This document shows positions 1 through 9,415 of a stretch of DNA of 64,000 nucleotides, piece by piece. Positions within the stretch are counted from its first letter, which is position 1, and each line of letters begins with the position of its first letter. Location: assembly GCA_030141605.1 (NCBI GenBank), contig JAQGDQ010000191.1, positions 1-64,000 on the forward strand. The letters are read 5' to 3'. The notes beneath the pieces are model-generated. The model worked only from the letters and a program-made list of their open reading frames with translations. It did no database searches and was not told where the DNA came from. The position numbers and the translations under genes were made by a program. The stretch comes from Tubiluchus corallicola (taxonomy: Eukaryota > Priapulida > Priapulimorpha > Priapulimorphida > Tubiluchidae).

Positions 1-515
1 TATCTTAATATATAAGATTCGAGGCTACAGCCCGGACGAGGGCACCATTTGCGGCGATCTATATATCAAACGAAAGGTCTCGATCTAGTGTCGTGCCATT
101 GATGGTTTATTTTTCGAATGGGGCCCACCGGGAGGAACGAGGGGGAGGCGAAAAACCTCCAAAAATGGCCATTTTTCGGCCGTTTTTTGCAAAAGTTATA
201 CGGCTGAGATCTGAAGAACGGGAACGGGCCATAGGTGGCGCTGGCTATGGATAGATAGCCCGTTCAGCGGTGGGTGTAGTAGGCATATTTAGAATTCCCG
301 AGAGGGCCACGGCGTCCCGTAACGGGCGTTTTCCCGGACCCAACTCGCGACTTTTTCGAAATTTTAACCAAACAGCATGCGGGAAAAACGTTCTAGCATC
401 GCCTGGTGGGACTCTCGGAAGGAGATATAGAGTTCTTTAGAAAGAGGAAGAATGGGGCTACACGATGATGTGGGCTAGATTTTAGCACGTCTACCGAGAA
501 AAGTTAAATATCTGC
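1..515 (+). mobile_element. Helitron-like non-autonomous repeat, copy A (truncated 3')
   Basis: The motif ATAAGATTCGAGGCTACAG and the following ~480 bases recur at 7320 onward with small differences. The match decays after about position 510, so this copy lacks the 3' part seen in copies B and C. The Helitron assignment comes from the ends of copies B and C. There is no coding capacity. Its left edge coincides with the window edge, so the true start may lie just outside. Confidence 0.55.
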
Positions 516-646
516 GATTAGTCGAAATTATCAATTAAATCCGACAGTGACACATGTAGCAGCATAAAGAATGGTGCAATACCCAAAGCGCATTAGTTGT
601 GAATCAAATTCTGTATTTTGTGTACTTCCATTTTTTTAAATAAGTA

Positions 647-1030
647 CAGTCATACCTCCGTTGTCGAACGTCTCCGTACTCGACCAACCGCCAAACACGT
701 GATGAGCGCATGTGCTCTGCAAGAGTCATGTACAACATTTGAATTGCCTAACATCGCAAAGTGCTTTTCATGCAGGAACAATCATGTTTTTCTTTCACTG
801 TAATTCTATTATGTTTTTCTTATCAATTATATCATGTATCTACTGTTTGAATAAACATTTTTGCATTATTATATTTTGTTTTAGTAATACTTTACAGTTC
901 ATTTGGTGCTTGAGAATGGATTATTTGCTTTTACATTATTTCTTATGAGAATAAATGATTCGGTTCTCAACGAAATGGATTGCAAACACTTTTTAGGAAC
1001 GAATTATGGTTGAAAACAGAGGTTTGACTG
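647..1030. mobile_element. Tigger/pogo-like MITE with TA target duplication
   Basis: The left end reads CAGTCATACCTCCGTTGTCG after TA (645-646). The right end, reversed, reads CAGTCAAACCTCTGTTTTC, followed by TA (1031-1032). The ~17-25 bp imperfect terminal inverted repeats and TA duplication are those of a Tc1/mariner-superfamily (Tigger-type) element. The 384-bp interior has only short fortuitous reading frames and no transposase. It sits immediately beyond the 3' end of the zinc-finger array. Confidence 0.7.
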
Positions 1031-1071
1031 TAGAAGAAAAAACGAGTTACTATTAGTTTTGTATTATTACT

Positions 1072-1519
1072 TTATTATTAGTTATTATTACTTTGCCAAG
1101 AAAATGATTTGTCACACAGGTCACATTTGTATGGTTTCATTCCAGTTTATTATGCTGTGGCACCTGTAACATGTTGACTCACATGTTGTAATGTTTATGT
1201 TGACACATTTCTCGGTTTGAGTGTTCATGTGCTTGAGAAGATTACCTCGCTGAGAAAATGATTTGTCACATTAGTCACATTTGTGAGGCTTCATTCCAGT
1301 ATGTGCGTTCATGTGACTGAGAAGATGACCTCGCTGAGAAAATGATTTGTCACAGTCACATTTGTGGGGTTTCATTCCACTATGTGTGTTCATGTGACTG
1401 AGAAGGTGACCTCGCTGAGAAAATGATTTGTCACATTAGTCACATTTGCGAGGTTTCATTCCACTATGTGTGTTCATGTGCCTGAGAAGACTACCTCGCT
1501 GAGAAAATGATTTGTCACA
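1072..1519 (-). pseudogene. Decayed 3' tail of the C2H2 zinc-finger array
   Basis: The 84-bp finger unit continues in register below the stop of the open array, with about five more units. Three of them (near 1267, 1431 and 1515) carry the same change that turns the Leu codon of C-D-L-C into TAA. One unit (near 1352) has lost three bases, so the first Cys pair becomes C-D-C and could not bind zinc normally. The last unit, near 1130-1072, is more diverged and ends in frame as KSFSWQSNNN then stop, which looks like the ancestral C-terminus. These units are therefore untranslated unless stops are read through. Confidence 0.7.
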
Positions 1520-2625
1520 TTAGTCACATTTGCGAGGTTTCATTCCACTATGTGTGTTCATGTGCCTGAGAAGACTACCTCGCTGAGAAAATGATTTGTC
1601 ACATAAGTCACATTTGTGGGGTTTCATTTCAGAGTGAGTGTTCAAGTGACTGAGAAGATTACCTTGCTGAGAAAATGATTTGTCACATAAGTCACATTTG
1701 TGAGGCTTCATTCCAATGTGTGTGTTCATGTGCCTGAGAAGACTACATCGCAGAGAAAATGATTTGTTACATAAGTCACATTTGTGGGGCTTCATTCCAG
1801 TGTGAGTGTTCATGTGCATGACAAGACTACCTCGCTGAGAAAATGATTTCTCACATAAGTCACATTTGTGGGATTTCATTCCAGTATGAGTGTTCATGTG
1901 CATGAGAAGACTACCTTGCTGAGAAAATGATTTGTCACACAAGTCACATTTGTGAGGTTTCATTCCAGTATGAATGTTCATGTGACTGAGAAGATGACCT
2001 CGCTGAAAAAATGATTTGTCACATAAGTCACATTTGTGGGGTTTCATTCCAGTATGTGCGTTCATGTGCCTGAGAAGATGACCTCGCTGAGAAAATGATT
2101 TGTCACATAAATCACATTTGTGGGGTTTCATTCCTGTGTGAGTGTTCATGTGCCTGAAAAGATTACCTCGCTCAGAAAATGATTTGTCACATAAGTCACA
2201 TTTGTGGGGTTTCATTCCAGTGTGAGTGTTCATGTGCTTGAGAAGATTACCTCGCTCAGAAAATGACCTGTCACACGAGTCACATTTGTGAGGTTTCATT
2301 CGAGTATGAATGTTCATGTGCTTCAGAAGATTACCTCGCTCAGAAAATGATTTGCCACATAAGTCACATTTGTGGGGTTTCATTCCAGTATGAGTGTTCA
2401 TGTGCGTGAGAAGATAATCACGGCGAGAAAATGATTTGCCACACAAGTCACATTTGTGAGGTTTCATTCCAGTATGAGTGTTCATGTGACTGAGAAGATT
2501 ACCTCGCCGAGAAAATGATTTGTCACATAAGTTACATTTGAGGGGTTTCATTGCAGTATGAGTGTTCATGTGACTGAGAAGATGACCTCGCACAGAAAAT
2601 GATTTGTCACATAAGGAGGAGACAC
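1520..2625 (-). CDS. C2H2 zinc-finger array protein, 3' coding exon (12 complete fingers)
   Basis: This is a long minus-strand exon made of near-identical 28-residue units of the form C-x2-C-x12-H-x3-H. The linker is unusual: T-G-M-K-P-H-K, where the animal consensus is TGEKP-type. There are twelve complete fingers, a partial first finger (RGHLLSHMNTH) and a final half finger cut by TAA after M-K-P-R-K-C-D. Helix positions -1/3/6 vary between units (for example Q-H-R, E-N-K, R-N-S, Q-S-M), as expected for diversifying DNA-binding arrays. No ATG precedes the array in this exon. Reading upstream in frame leads to TTTTTGATACAG at 2640-2626, a good 3' splice site, so the 5' coding exon lies at higher coordinates and was not identified. 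The family role is sequence-specific nuclear DNA binding; no KRAB or BTB domain is visible. The truncation within a finger suggests a recent nonsense event, and the gene may be functional or a young pseudogene. Confidence 0.75.
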
Positions 2626-2924
2626 CTGTATCAAAAAGAAAGGAAAACTAAAATTTACAGTTAAAAATGCAATATCCTTATTGAATATCATTATTAAGAC
2701 TATGTAACAGGTTTACGATTTAAGAACACCATCTAGAAACATTAGTTTATTGACACAAAAGCAATTTGCGATTACAAATATCTACGTATAGAATCTACAA
2801 TTCTACATTTTTGAATGTTAGTAAGTAAAAACAGAGCAAATAGCTAAGAAATAATTTCATTTTCTGACCATTTTTGCTCATTTACCTTTCCTTATTTCTT
2901 CCTATTTTTGTACTGCTTGTACAA
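2626..2924. other. Probable intron sequence, no gene seen
   Basis: AT-rich sequence upstream (minus sense) of the zinc-finger exon. It contains the splice acceptor at 2626-2640 but no recognisable upstream exon. Confidence 0.4.
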
Positions 2925-3600
2925 AGTCATGTGCTTACAATAATGCAAGTGTGGCAATTGTCCCTCTGCCTCCCTCACCCCCTGTTACACAAACTCGGTG
3001 TGCTTACAATAATGCAAGGGTGGCAATTGTCCCTCTGCCTCCCTCACCCCCTGTTATACAAAGTCGGTGTGCTTACAATAATGCAAGGGTGGCAATTGTC
3101 CCTCTGCCTCCCTCACCCCCTGTTATACAAACTCGGTGTGCTTACAATAATGCAAGGGTAGCAATTGTCCCTCTGCCTCCCCACCTCCTGTTACACAAAG
3201 TCGGTGTGCTTACAATAATGCAAGGGTGGCAATTGTCCCTCAGCATCCCCCACCCCCTGTTATACAAAGTCGGTGTGCTTACAATAATGCAAGGGTAGCA
3301 ATTGTCCCTCTGCATCACCACTGTTACACAAAGTCGGTGTGCTTACAATAATGCAAGGGTGGCAATTGTCCCTCTGCCTCCCCTCCTCCTGTTACACAAA
3401 CTCGGTGTGCTTACAATAATGCAAGGGTGGCAAATGTCCCTCTGCCTCCCCCACCCCCTGTTATACAAAGTCGGTGTGCTTACAATAATGCAAGGGTGGC
3501 AATTGTCCCTCTGCCTCCCTCACCCCCTGTTACACAAACTCGGTGTGCTTACAATAATGCAAGGGTGGCAATTGTCCCTCTGCCTCTCCCACCCCATTAT
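2925..3600. repeat. Minisatellite, ~66-70 bp unit, about 10 copies
   Basis: The phrase GTGCTTACAATAATGCAAGG recurs near 2931, 2998, 3068, 3137, 3203, 3272, 3337, 3404, 3474 and 3544. Each copy is followed by a C-rich stretch (TGTCCCTCTGCCTCCCTCAC). Because the period is often 69 bp, it opens long artificial reading frames in the plus strand, which are not treated as genes. Confidence 0.9.
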
Positions 3601-3616
3601 CAATTTAACATATTGT

Positions 3617-4010
3617 CAGGGCATATTCACCAATAGGCTTACTAAGCTATAGCCTAGGGCACCAAAGTTTCAGGGCATCACTTTTAGAAAAAATTCTTAT
3701 TCTCCTCGGAAAATGTGTATACTTTCATATTCATGTAAAGGGCATATTTCATAACACACCACAGTTACTGAGCGCAGATTTTATATAAGTGCCACATAAC
3801 GAACAAGTGCAACGTATTACACAACAAGCAGTTGCGCAATATGCTTCAATATAAGTAGCAATAGTACGAAATAAAAGAATAAAAAAGAATAGTAATAACA
3901 AGCGCTATGCAAATACATGTAACTAATAATGATCTCGTAGAAACTAGCTTAATAGTGTTTCTAACACACCACAAGTAATTGTTTAATATGCTCAATACAT
4001 AAACATAAAT
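3617..4010 (+). repeat. hAT-end-like interspersed repeat, copy 1
   Basis: Starts CAGGGCATATTCACCAATAG and includes GGAAAATGTGTATACTTTC and GTGCCACATAACGAACA. The same blocks occur at 15131-15450 and, inverted, at 29212-29535. The CAGGGGCATATTAAC start of the arm copies resembles hAT termini, but no matching opposite end was found, so these look like end fragments. Confidence 0.6.
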
Positions 4011-4732
4011 TCAAGTTTTCAAATACAGTTTTCAATATACAACATCTATGTTATATTTACTCAGCATTACGCTTAGCTGTTTGAAAGACTTAAAGGACAA
4101 TAAAAGGGGCACCTGAAGTAGATTTCAGAAAAAATGCCTTGAAAAATTATATTACTTTACGGGCACGTTTATGCACATCGTGTTTGTGTTGAATGCAATT
4201 TTCGTTTGTTTGCATTTCAAATCTCCCGCAATACTGTTCCGACGACGCCATTACATGATGTCACTACACCACGTAAATCAGGGGAAGAAAAGGCAATGTT
4301 AAATTATGACCCAAAAAACTTTCCGTGCAAATCTATATTACTTAGCATTACTGGTGTAAAGACTTATGTAACTAAAATAATAATTTAAAATGTTTGTGCC
4401 AATTGGTAAATGTCGCTGACTCACTCTCCAGGGTGCACCACTCACTGACCAAAAACGTATTTTTAATCTTATTGACAAGATACAGTAATTTAAAATTTTA
4501 CTTAGTTAGCAACGTTTATGCCACCAATGCTCTGATTATTTTTTCAAACTTAATTTAATGTTATTAAAACTTTTTCCACAAGACCTACCATTAAAATGGC
4601 TGCGTCTAACGGTCATCGCGGGAGTTTAAATTTACACGTTTTATACAGCGTTACTGCCGATGCAAGCCATGCATATAAAAAGGTACTATGTAAGTGGTAG
4701 AAAATTTCGAGACAAATTTTTTAAGCTTTATG
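4011..4732. other. No gene; contains a diverged copy of the 138-bp repeat
   Basis: AT-rich and without credible coding sequence. At about 4385-4475 the order TTTAAAATG..GCCAA.TGGTAAA..CCAAAAACG.ATTTTTAATCT matches the repeat units at 4733 and 5377, giving a third, older copy. Confidence 0.45.
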
Positions 4733-4870
4733 TAAGTGGAGGGTTTTCTTGTGCTTTAAGTAACTGGGAAAGAAAATTCCTAATAATTTAAAATGTTGGA
4801 GCCAACTGGTAAAACAGCAGTGCACATAGATTCACCAAAAAACATATTTTTAATCTCACTGTACACGCCT
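4733..4870 (+). repeat. 138-bp direct repeat flanking a MITE, left copy
   Basis: Starts near GTGGAGGGTTTTCTTGTG and runs through GGAGCCAACTGGTAAAACAG to ATTTTTAATCTCACTG. The same sequence with a few changes follows the MITE at 5377. A duplication this long is not a transposon target-site duplication, so it is more likely a tandem pair into which the MITE inserted near the junction. Confidence 0.7.
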
Positions 4871-4879
4871 ACTGTACAC

Positions 4880-5378
4880 AGGGATGAAAATGACAAATTG
4901 CAAAAAACTCTGAAACAGGCCGGGGGTTTGCAGTCTACCCCATGGAGGTTCAAGGGGAGCTAGCAACAAATAGCAATTTTGTGACCATAAAGAACCTCTA
5001 AGTGGACTTAAAATATCAATTACCTTGTTTCATGCATAATTTAAAATACCCAACTATCAAGGATACATGATGGCTAATTGTCTCAAAAACGCCTAAGTAC
5101 TGGCCGCTCCTATGCAAAAGTATATAAAAACTGTCTGCAATTGACTCAAATAACTCCGCACAATTGATTCTATATTTTTATACATAGAGATATACACGTG
5201 GTTACACTGATGTACGTGACGTAAACAAAGTGACGGCCTGCCAACTAGCGGTCGGCTTGTGAAATAATGTACTGGGTCCATAAAAATTTGTCAACGAATT
5301 TACAAGATTTATAAAAATGACACTACTGGTCTTCCAAAAACTCGGAATTCTGAGTATCCGCGGAAAATTCTCATCACT
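4880..5378. mobile_element. AGGGATGAGA-ended MITE, copy 1 (499 bp)
   Basis: Starts AGGGATGAAAATGACAAA and ends CGCGGAAAATTCTCATCACT, giving short terminal inverted repeats of AGGGATGAGA type. It is homologous along its length to 16516-17034 and, inverted, 27703-28221. It carries landmark phrases ACTCTGAAACAGGCCGGGG and CACTACTGGTCTTCCAAAA. No coding capacity. It is about 20 bp shorter than the arm copies and more diverged. Confidence 0.75.
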
Positions 5379-5514
5379 GAGTGGAGGGTTTTCTTGTGTT
5401 TTAAGTAACTGGAACAGAAAATTCCTAATAATTTAAAATATTGGAGCCAACTGGTAAAACAGCAGTAAACAAACATTCACCAGAAAACACATTTTTAATT
5501 TCACTAACAGATTT
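5377..5514 (+). repeat. 138-bp direct repeat flanking a MITE, right copy
   Basis: Matches 4733-4870 in order and spacing: GTGGAGGGTTTTCTTGTG, then TTGGAGCCAACTGGTAAAAC, then CACATTTTTAATTTCACT. Confidence 0.7.
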
Positions 5515-5634
5515 ACAGCCTTTCACTAAGTGTGCCATTTTTTTATTTTGCCACCTTTACCTACTTTTCCATTTGGGCCACAAAGAAAAGATAAAGACAA
5601 GGTCCTGTGTTGGGTGGCTGGTTGTCCTGCGTTA

Positions 5635-5700
5635 GGCAGCCGAGTGGTTTAGATATCGGACTGCAAGCACGCAGTCTTGAGTTCGATACTAGCGCCTGCC
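5635..5700 (+). repeat. tRNA-like sequence (SINE head or tRNA pseudogene)
   Basis: A 66-bp segment begins GGCAG and ends CTGCC, which can pair as an acceptor stem. It has a box-A-like CGAGTGGTTTAGATATCGG and a box-B-like GAGTTCGATACT. The anticodon arm is irregular: GACTGC and GCAGTC pair around a six-base loop, so a functional tRNA is unlikely. Some SINE heads look like this. It differs from the SINE at 14303. Confidence 0.5.
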
Positions 5701-6477
5701 AGGGCCAACGGAATATACCCTGCATGTTATTTGTTATACGTGTGTTGTAAATGTAAGTTACGAAATTTACGTGTGCTAATGTTGTCTGTTAAATTTTGTC
5801 TTTGTCACTGAAAATACATGTTTGAAAATCGGCCCCACTAATATAATAAACTTAACATTTTTGAAATCCAACTTTTCAAATTTTTGCTTTTAAAACTCCA
5901 TACTATTGTTGCAACCCCTCCCCCTCGCAAATTACAGCTCCTAGACCATCACCGGGACGCCAACTTACGTTACTTGAAGCATTCAAAGAGTTTCCACTTC
6001 TGTTATTAGTAGTCGGTTTCCGTGCTGACACTTCTGTGACCAGTTTAGTACTTTAATTAAACAACAGTACCACCACTTACTAGCCAAGTTCTCAAAAAAG
6101 TGAAACGCGGCCAAAAAGAAAAGGCTCCTAGTGCTAATCAGTCTACTAGAACTGAATCACTTTCTGCTTCTAGACGCAGCCATGATCGCGGAAAGAACCG
6201 CTACTTGAGACGCACCAATCAATTCCGTTCAGTTCACTTTATTTCACCATCAAATGTTTTCGATGTAAACTAGATACATTTTAGCAAATACAATAATAAT
6301 TATTATACAAAAAATTAAATATGGCAGACTAAATAAGATGTTCCAATAGCAAATAATACACAGGTGCAGCTACTACTGCACTGAGATACAAAAGCCGATA
6401 TCAACATAGAAATAAGAGACACAAAATTTGATTGACAGATATATTAAAAACCCTGTGGCAGAGGACTTACGTATTAT
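5701..6477. other. No gene recognised
   Basis: AT-rich except for the coding-like stretch at 6061-6273. Nothing else structured is visible. Confidence 0.4.
6061..6273 (+). other. Short coding-like open frame, no start codon
   Basis: Seventy codons lie between TAA (6058-6060) and TAG (6271-6273), read from 6061. The product is basic and Ser/Arg-rich, with phrases such as KKVKRGQKEK and SASRRSHDRGKNRY. Codon composition is richer in GC than the surroundings. There is no ATG and no clear splice acceptor. It could be an exon relic or chance; no family is recognised. Confidence 0.2.
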
Positions 6478-7291
6478 TATCTAGAAAGAGGAAGAACAGG
6501 GCTACACGAAGATGTGGGCTATATGTTAGGATAGGTCCACCAAGAAGATTGACGATGAGTTAATTACATGTTCTATTTTCAGCAATTTTCGCTTAGAAAA
6601 CTGCTGACGCAAAGCCATTGTTGTGATGTCATCCATTGTACTTTGTCTATAACCTTATAGCAGGGGTGTGCAAATTACCTGACTAGCACGACCACATTAA
6701 ACTTTCCCGCAATTCCTGTGGGCCACGAGCAGTTTAATCAAGGAGCCAAGTACAGTAGGACCTAATAACGATTTTTTTGCATCCGACCTGCGTACATCAT
6801 TACTACTACACTCAAGAAACTATTTTAGAGGTTATTAAAATTTATATTACAAACCATATATTTCTACTTTGAGGACAGATAGTGGTAATTTCATTACAAT
6901 GCATATTAGTAATGTGTATCACGCAGTCTGTGTAGTACAGTGACATTAATGTACAACCGTCTTGTAAGGGTTAATGGCATCCGACTTAGTAGAAAAAACT
7001 AACCGCACTATCTTTTGGATCGTGGCACGGACTTCAGCTGGATACAGTCAATTAATCGCTCAGGCCGCACTTTCATTAGGTTGACAAATCTCTTCGCCGG
7101 CCGCACAAATTCTCTTGGCGGGCCACAAGTGGCCCACGGGCCGCAATTTGCACACCCCTGCCTTATAGCTTTAATTCAGCAAAAAGCTGCTGCTGGCTTT
7201 GCGTGATAAAAACGAGGACTAGATAGTATGTTCTCATGGTATTGATTATACGTGTGTTTATACGCAAAATTTTTTGTGGGGCTTTTGCTAG
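6478..7291 (+). mobile_element. Helitron-like repeat, copy B (5' truncated, interrupted)
   Basis: Its 3' half matches copy C: AGAGGAAGAACAGGGCTACA, then TGTTCTATTTTCAGCAATTT, then AGCTGCTGCTGGCTTTG. It ends GGGGCTTTTGCTAG at 7291, directly followed by TCTATATATTA, where copy C starts. Helitrons characteristically begin TC and end CTRR (here CTAG) and have no terminal inverted repeats. A hAT MITE splits this copy at 6661-7160. No Rep/helicase coding sequence is present. Confidence 0.5.
6661..7160. mobile_element. hAT MITE (500 bp) with perfect 8-bp target duplication
   Basis: The left terminus is CAGGGGTGTGCAAATTACC. The right terminus, reversed, is CAGGGGTGTGCAAATTGCGG, so the inverted repeat is 16 bp and perfect. 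It is flanked on both sides by CCTTATAG (6653-6660 and 7161-7168). This is the diagnostic hAT signature. Copy C of the host repeat supplies the empty-site comparison (TATAACTTTAATTCAG near 7907). It has no transposase, so it is non-autonomous. The interior is GC-richer near the right end. Confidence 0.92.
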
Positions 7292-8037
7292 TCTATATAT
7301 TAATTCTCTTGGTATGTTATATATATATAAGATTCGAGGCTACAGCTTCGACGACGGCACCATTTGCGGCGATCTATACATCAAATGAAAGGCCTCGATC
7401 TAGTGTCATGCCATTGGAGGTTTATTTTTCGAATCGGGCCCACCGGGACGAACGGGGGGTGAGAAACCTCCATTTCTCGGCCGTTTTTTGCAAAAGTTAT
7501 ATACCTGAGATCTGAAGAACGGGAATGGGCCACAGGAGGTGCTGGCTATGGATAGATAGCCCTTTCAGTGATGGGTGTCATAAACATATTTAGAATTCGC
7601 GAGAGGGCCACGACGTCCCGTAACGGGCATTTTCCCTGACCCAACTCGCGAGTTTTTCGAAATTTTGGCCTAACAGCCTGCAGAAAAAACGTTCTAGCCG
7701 CGCCTGGTGGGACTCTCGGAAGGAGATATATAGCTCTTCAGAAAGAAAGAGAACAGGGCTACATGATGATGTGAGCTGTATTTTCAGACACGTACAGCAA
7801 GAGGAGTATCGACGAGTTAATTAGATGTTCTATTTTCGGCAATTTTCACTTAGAAAACTGCTGATGCAAAGCCATTGTTCTGACGTCATCCATTATACTC
7901 TGCATATAACTTTAATTCAGTAAAAGCTGCTGCTGGCTTTGTGTTAGGTAAGTAAACGAACACTAGGTAGGATGTTCGCGTATTTTTGATTATACGTGTA
8001 AATTTATACACTAAATTTTTTGCGGGGCCTTTGCTAG
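7292..8037 (+). mobile_element. Helitron-like repeat, copy C (apparently full length, 746 bp)
   Basis: Starts TCTATATATTAATTCTCTTG, includes ATAAGATTCGAGGCTACAGC (7327) and ends GGGGCCTTTGCTAG (8037). It lies head to tail with copy B with no intervening base. The tandem order and the TC...CTAG ends suggest a rolling-circle element. The assignment is an inference, since no helicase gene is present. Confidence 0.5.
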
Positions 8038-8332
8038 TCTATATTATTATAGTCTGCATTTGGAACTTTGAGCTGATAAGCTTACTGATATTTACTGATA
8101 CCAAGAGGTTTACATTAGGTATAGGTAGCTAAATGCTTCATAAATAACTTGAACTTTATCCGTTGAAACTGATGTGTGCGTATATTGTGTGCACAAGATA
8201 TTTCATATGTTATATAAATCCCAGGATTAAACAGTGACTCATAGTCAGATGTGTCCCTTTATGCAATATTGGTAGAAAAAGTGATGCATGTTGAAAGGTG
8301 ATAGAAGTTGCTGTCTGTGTTGAAAATTTAAT

Positions 8333-8740
8333 AATGACAGCACATTTTGTTGCGTGTTATTATAGTCTAAGGCGTAAAATGATAGCACATTTTGTAACAT
8401 GTTATTACAGCTCTAAGGCGTAAAATGACAGCGCATTTTGTAGTGTGTTATTATAGCTGTAAGGCGTAAAATGACAGCGCATTTTGTAGTGTGTTATTAT
8501 AGCTGTAAGGCATAAAATGACAGCGCATTTTGTAGTGTGTTATTATAGCTGTAAGGCATAAAATTATAGCACATTTGTAGTGTGTTATTACAGCTCTAAG
8601 GCCTAAAATGACAGCGCATTTTGTAGTGTGTTATTATAGCTGCAAGGCATAAAATTATAGCACATTTTGTAGTGTGTTATTATAGCTGTAAGGTGTAAAA
8701 CGGGAGCCCATTTGTAGTGTGTTATTGCAGCTCTAAGGGT
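8333..8740. repeat. Minisatellite, ~45-bp unit, about 9 copies
   Basis: The unit is built on GACAGCGCATTTTGTAGTGTG, then TTATTATAGCTGTAAGGC, then GTAAAAT, repeated with single-base variation. The reading frame 8603-8863 on the minus strand is a product of the periodicity. Confidence 0.9.
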
Positions 8741-9411
8741 TTTGTGAAGTGCCTGTACTGATTTACTGTGTCTGTAAAATTGCTGTTCTAGTTCCCCCTT
8801 TTCAGAATAAAAAACAAAAATAGAAAACCCCCGATTGCCTTTTTGGGAAGGAAAGTCTTTCATCGTTAATTTTTTTATTTACCATGACCTGATAATTATT
8901 TTTCATTTTTAGGTACAAATTTCTATTACGTACATCCAGATTGAAGCGGAAAAAGCTGACAAATTTCCTTTGGTTTAAGTCACTGGAACATGTCGTACAA
9001 ACTGGGTGGTAGTCGTAAAGGTTTCCGCCACTGTTTTGGCGGTAGTTGATAAAAGTGTTTTTCGGAATATTTTATTTTATCGGATAGTGTTTAAATAAAG
9101 TTTAAAACATTACTTTAATTGTACTAGCTTTCTAGTTAATACAATAACATTATAATTACAGTGACATCCAGTGACAAAAATGGTACAGTTCAGAGTAACA
9201 TTTTTACACATACTTAGTAAAATAGACAAAGATACGACAGGACTTAAGGAAGGAATTAGAAGAGGAAAGAAAAAATGAGAAGAGCAGAAGGGAACAGAGG
9301 TGTTTTCAGTATAATTAGCCAATCTTTATAGGGGCTAACAAGTAAATATAGGGCGGAAAAATTTCCGTTACTTCATAACTGTGTTTTCTCTCCTGGTAAA
9401 CAGGTGTAGAT
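8741..9411 (+). other. 5' flank / probable 5' UTR intron of the ankyrin-cGLR gene
   Basis: No coding region. TTTTCTCTCCTGGTAAACAG at 9384-9403 is a credible 3' splice site 12 bases before the start codon, so the gene may have an upstream non-coding exon. An out-of-frame ATG at 9412 opens a 16-codon overlapping upstream ORF ending at 9462, which could dampen initiation at 9416. Confidence 0.45.
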
Positions 9412-9415
9412 ATGA

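Noticed and set aside
2874-3652. Pro/Leu-rich repetitive frames
   Set aside because: Products of the 66-70 bp minisatellite; several frames are open at once, with no start or splice support.
5635-5700. Functional tRNA gene
   Set aside because: The anticodon arm cannot form a standard 5-bp stem with a 7-base loop, and box B is off consensus.
7015-7206. 63-codon frame
   Set aside because: Crosses the right terminus of the hAT MITE into the host repeat; it cannot be an ancestral gene.
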